This document shows, piece after piece, positions 60,957 through 64,000 of a DNA stretch of 64,000 nt. A program made the position numbers and the translations under genes. How positions within the stretch are numbered: position 1 is the stretch's first letter; each line of letters opens with the position of its first letter. Below the pieces are notes generated by a model. That model was given only the letters and a program-made list of their open reading frames with translations, was not told where the DNA came from and searched no databases. Source of the stretch: Rhytidiadelphus loreus (Eukaryota; Streptophyta; Bryopsida; Hypnales; Hylocomiaceae); contig OX344763.1 of the NCBI GenBank assembly GCA_947034895.1, positions 6,698,501-6,762,500 on the forward strand, written 5' to 3'.

Positions 60957-62580
60957 TCAAGAAAAAGAAAAGGCTAAAAAAGAAGTCAAAGAACTTCCTT
61001 TTTTCCAAATAGAAAAAATAGAAAAGGTTAAAAAAAACAAAAAAAACTCCCTCTTCCATTTTGAAATAGGTAAAGTAGGAATAAAAAGGAAAAGTCTAAA
61101 AAATTCTAAAATCTTTTTATTTTATTTTATTTTAAATAGAATAAATAGGAAAAAATAAACTCTCTTTTTATTTTTTTTGAAATAGAAAAAATCATGATAA
61201 AAGAAAGGAAATGATGCATGTCTTAATTTTTTTTAATTGAGCATTCCAAAAATCCAAGAGCACATTAATCAAAATTTCGGTTTTAGAATCGGGCCTCAAC
61301 GCTTTACACTTTACATTACCTAGGGTCGAAGTGATGAATTGGAATTCGGCCCAAGAACTCGGCCTCAACCCTTTACATTATCTTGGGCTGGAGTGGTGAA
61401 TTTGGACGGGATTATGGGCAGGATTGTGGGCAAATGGGGCCGGCCTTCCATCCATCACAAGGCTGTGTATAAACCGGCCCTAAACCGGGCCTAAATTAAC
61501 TTAGACACCTGATATAAATTGTACTCCGTACTCCTGTTTTGCAGCACAGGTTCAAACGCCGAAACGGGGAAGGCGGGGGGTTCCGTTCCATAAAACAAAA
61601 AGGAGAAAAGGAGCATCCAATAATGATAGTTAATAGCAGCTACTGAACACGCTCTAAGTGCCCTTGCCCACTTGGCCATCGTGGGCAGTGGTCGAGATTC
61701 ACACCGCCCTGCTTTGTCGCGCCGTCTCCTCGCTCTTTGTCTCTTTCCATCGAACCTTGGCATGTACCCCCCATTGCCAGGCTCAATCAACCTTTTTCTC
61801 TTTGGGAAGGGACGGTGTCATTAAAGGACGAAGAAAGAGTACACACTAGTGAGACTCCCGAGGGCGGGGACTCGGCCGGGAAGCAGGAACTGGAAAACGG
61901 AAGTCAAATGGAGTGCCAGAGAGAAAGGTTTTCAGAGCAAATCACATGGTTTCGGCATGCACCGAACAAGTGGAATAGAGGATCAATGGCTTTTATTACC
62001 GGAATCAGAAGATTTCGTTACGGAGCCGAGTCGGGTGGGATTGACTGGAATGATGATTGAATGACTGTCCTCACTCCTGAGAGGGATAAGTCTAGAGCTC
62101 TAGATAGCGCAATTGCAGCATCTTTGTCTGATCTGTTGGGGTGTAGTTGCAGCATGTCGGATTCCCGTGCCTCTGGAGGTTCGGCGTTTTTTGGGGGTCA
62201 TACGGGTTTGGAAACTGCTGGCCAAAAGTTGCTGGTTTTTGAGATTGTCCGTTCAAATTCGACAAGGAACGTTGGGCAGTCAGGGCCATGGAGGGTTGAG
62301 GGATGATGGTGATGACATTCGGGGTAATAGGAGGCTGAATCGTGGAGGAACTGTACTGTAGTGGCATTAGGAGCTAGTGCTGGAGTTTTTTGGAAAATAT
62401 TTGCTGCGCTTGGCTTCGACGTTAATGCTCTGGACACTTGAAGTGAGTATTTTGGGAGTTCATGTGTGCGACCATGTCGATAGCAACTCGGGCATTCGTG
62501 CGAGACCTCACGGAAATGCCGGGGCTCGCTTGGCGACGTCGTGGTTGACAGCAACTCGGAATGCCAAGCTTGTGCGCGAC
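60957..62580. other. Spacer becoming GC-rich from 61.3 kb; probable 5' region of the right-edge gene
   Basis: 60960-61260 is A-rich low complexity. From 61.3 kb the GC content rises and short frames appear on both strands, for example 62061-62306 plus, but none carries a recognisable domain or a consistent exon chain. This may be the promoter, leader and first introns of the gene that follows. Confidence 0.35.
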
Positions 62581-62586
62581 GGATCA

Positions 62587-62937
62587 TGACTCCGCAACCC
62601 GACTATCCGATTTTCACTAACGTAAGCCCCTTCTCACACAGCACGCAGCTATTGTAGAGTTCGAAAATCCCAGCCGCATTCGCTCCGAATTAGGTGCATT
62701 TGAGATTCAGCCAATCCCTCTCAGTAGATCGATTTGGCTCGACGAATCTGTGAACTCAAACTTTGTCACTCTTTCAGCGCCTGATGCAAGCAGTGAACAG
62801 AGAATGCTTCGCAATGTTGGTAGACTTACTCCTTTTCCGAGGTTCATGTACTCTGAGTCGCCTGATAATTCATGCATAGCGACTCGAATGCTGAGGTCGG
62901 AATTGATGGTTTCAGAATCTGCTGTCGTCTCTTGCTG
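62587..62937 (+). CDS. Possible upstream two-exon ORF, unidentified
   Basis: An ATG at 62587 opens MTPQPDYPIFTN, followed by a GTAAGC donor (about 62623) and a CACAG acceptor at about 62640. The frame then continues with AAIVEFENPSRIRSELG, FEIQPIPLSRSIW and a Ser-rich stretch to a TGA at 62936-62938. Composition resembles a real coding exon, but no family is recognised and the stop precedes the next frame, so it may be an upstream ORF or part of the same gene by an alternative splice. Confidence 0.3.
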
Positions 62938-62985
62938 ACAAGGGCCCCATTGTCCGGAGAGCTGAGGTCGACATCGACCGTGTGA

Positions 62986-64000
62986 ATGCAGGGCGTTCGC
63001 GAATCAGGCGTGCCACTCGGGAGCAGTGCCGACCCAAGCCGAACGAGCTTCCAAGACGCCGACGAGCACGGAATCTGGAAAGAGATTCACACTGACACTT
63101 GCGGACAGTACAGCAGCTGCTCCATCTCCTCCATCATCCTCTCGCCCACCACCAGTTTTGAGCAAATGCCCAGAAACCCGAACAGCCCCTACATAGAGCA
63201 GCCGGCGATGCTCATGAGCCCAAGCCGCGCCGGGGGTAGTGGAAGAATCGCCATGAACACCACCGGCAGCAACTATTACGCCCGCGGGAGCCCTAAGGTG
63301 CCGCATTCTCCGCAAACCGTCAACATTCTCAGTCCCCAGTTGCGACCGCTGGAGAAGAGTCCCAAGCGCACGCAGCTCCACATCGCCAATCCGGGGGTTA
63401 CCGAGAACGGCGGGTTGGCGCCCATGATGAATCAGCTCACATCGAGTCCGCAGCAAACTGCACGGCCAACGTATGAACACGACGTGGAAGTGACTACACT
63501 TCCACCAGCAGCGGCTGTGGCGCGATCTCCATACCAGGTGAGAGTCGGTAACTTGCCCCTGATAAACACCATTTTTGAACTGTATAAATTCGACTTGAAA
63601 AATTTATAGAATACGGACTAAAATCGAGTCATTCGGTCTCTGGTTTCTGACTAATGAACGTGATTAGGCTAACAAAGTATCAATTCTGCAGTTCACGACT
63701 CTGAGATCCACCTCTGTGACGTGAATCTCTGCAATTGTTAAGTTTCTACAAGACAGACACCCGCGGCAAGCTGTGTAACAACGATTTCAAATCTCACTTT
63801 TGATTCGTAACATAGAGATGAGAGTGACAAGTGAACAATGTCGGATCCTGAACAATTCGCTGTTGTAACCGGCGGTGCGACATTTGGATTTTGTTCATAT
63901 TTAGTTTTAGAACTGTAATTGTAGTAATGGCTACCCTGCAGGTGAAGCCAAGTAGCCCCGTGACAAAGCCGATGAGCTCTTCCACGAAGCTGAAGAAAAA
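62986..64000 (+). CDS. Ser/Pro-rich protein, 5' exons (runs off right edge)
   Basis: Exon 62986-63537 is open from ATG for 184 codons and ends at a strong donor, CAG before GTGAGA. The next exon begins after CTGCAG at 63942 in the same phase and stays open to the window end (VKPSSPVTKPMSSSTKLKKK). The protein is polar and disordered in look, rich in Ser, Pro and basic residues, with repeated SP dipeptides (MSPSR, GSPKVPHSP, ILSPQ, KSPKR) typical of proline-directed phosphorylation sites. An in-frame stop directly precedes the ATG, or the GAATGCAG just there could be a splice acceptor. GC-rich compared with its surroundings. Family not recognised; the conserved domain probably lies beyond the window. 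Confidence 0.55.

Noticed and set aside
62092..62587. Minus-strand ORFs of 91 and 129 codons
   Set aside because: Composition and position suggest antisense of a leader or intron region; no domain is seen.
1..64000. rRNA, tRNA or organelle-derived DNA
   Set aside because: No A/B-box-like pairs with a cloverleaf, no rRNA cores and no organelle gene were seen by eye; a covariance-model scan would be needed to exclude small RNA genes.

Overview
This is a stretch of a land-plant nuclear genome. Genes are split by short introns with GT/AG borders, intergenic DNA is very AT-rich, and the families are plant ones: a leucine-rich-repeat receptor kinase, a germin-like protein, a plant-type P450, plant Helitron and Ty3/gypsy remnants, and telo-boxes. 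I see no rRNA, tRNA, CRISPR or bacterial-type operon. The species cannot be read from the sequence; a non-flowering plant (bryophyte, lycophyte or fern) is only a guess.

Layout. 0.8-8.8 kb, minus strand: a receptor kinase with about one LRR per exon, running off the left edge just after the glycine-rich loop, with a GC-rich snapback insertion in one intron. 9-16.6 kb: mostly non-coding, with a 925-bp TTAA-flanked transposon copy (13.5 kb) and a tandem array of about 240-bp units interrupted by a Harbinger-like MITE. 16.8 kb: a small orphan acidic membrane-protein ORF. 18.3 kb: a kinase relic. 23.6-28.0 kb, minus: a decayed Helitron RepHel gene whose 3' hairpin and CTAG end survive. 28.9-31.2 kb: three minisatellites. 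31.3-33.8 kb, plus: a zinc-ribbon ORF with one stop, then the 3' end of a COM1/SAE2/CtIP gene. 33.8-37.9 kb, plus: a mosaic of gene fragments (SKP1-like, APD-like E3 ligase, germin-like cut in two, P450) with a 333-bp CACTA MITE. 38.6-39.1 kb, minus: a second kinase relic. 41-45.2, 48.2-49.1 and 59.5-60.9 kb: hAT-like elements with 8-bp target duplications and TTAA-flanked (piggyBac-like) elements, one nested in the other. 49.7-52.9 kb, plus: the one complete, intact gene, a WDR74/NSA1 ribosome-biogenesis WD40 protein (11 exons, 445 codons) behind a duplicated telo-box leader. 55-58.9 kb, minus: a degenerate coiled-coil ORF and a broken Ty3/gypsy integrase. 61.5-64 kb: a GC-richer region with the 5' part of an unidentified Ser/Pro-rich gene leaving the right edge.

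The neighbouring genes do not form a pathway. WDR74 (60S ribosome assembly) and COM1 (double-strand-break resection) are unrelated housekeeping functions set in a transposon-dominated landscape. The most notable content is the TTAA-flanked element family, proved by an empty-site comparison inside this window, and the same-strand mosaic of gene fragments at 33.8-37.9 kb.
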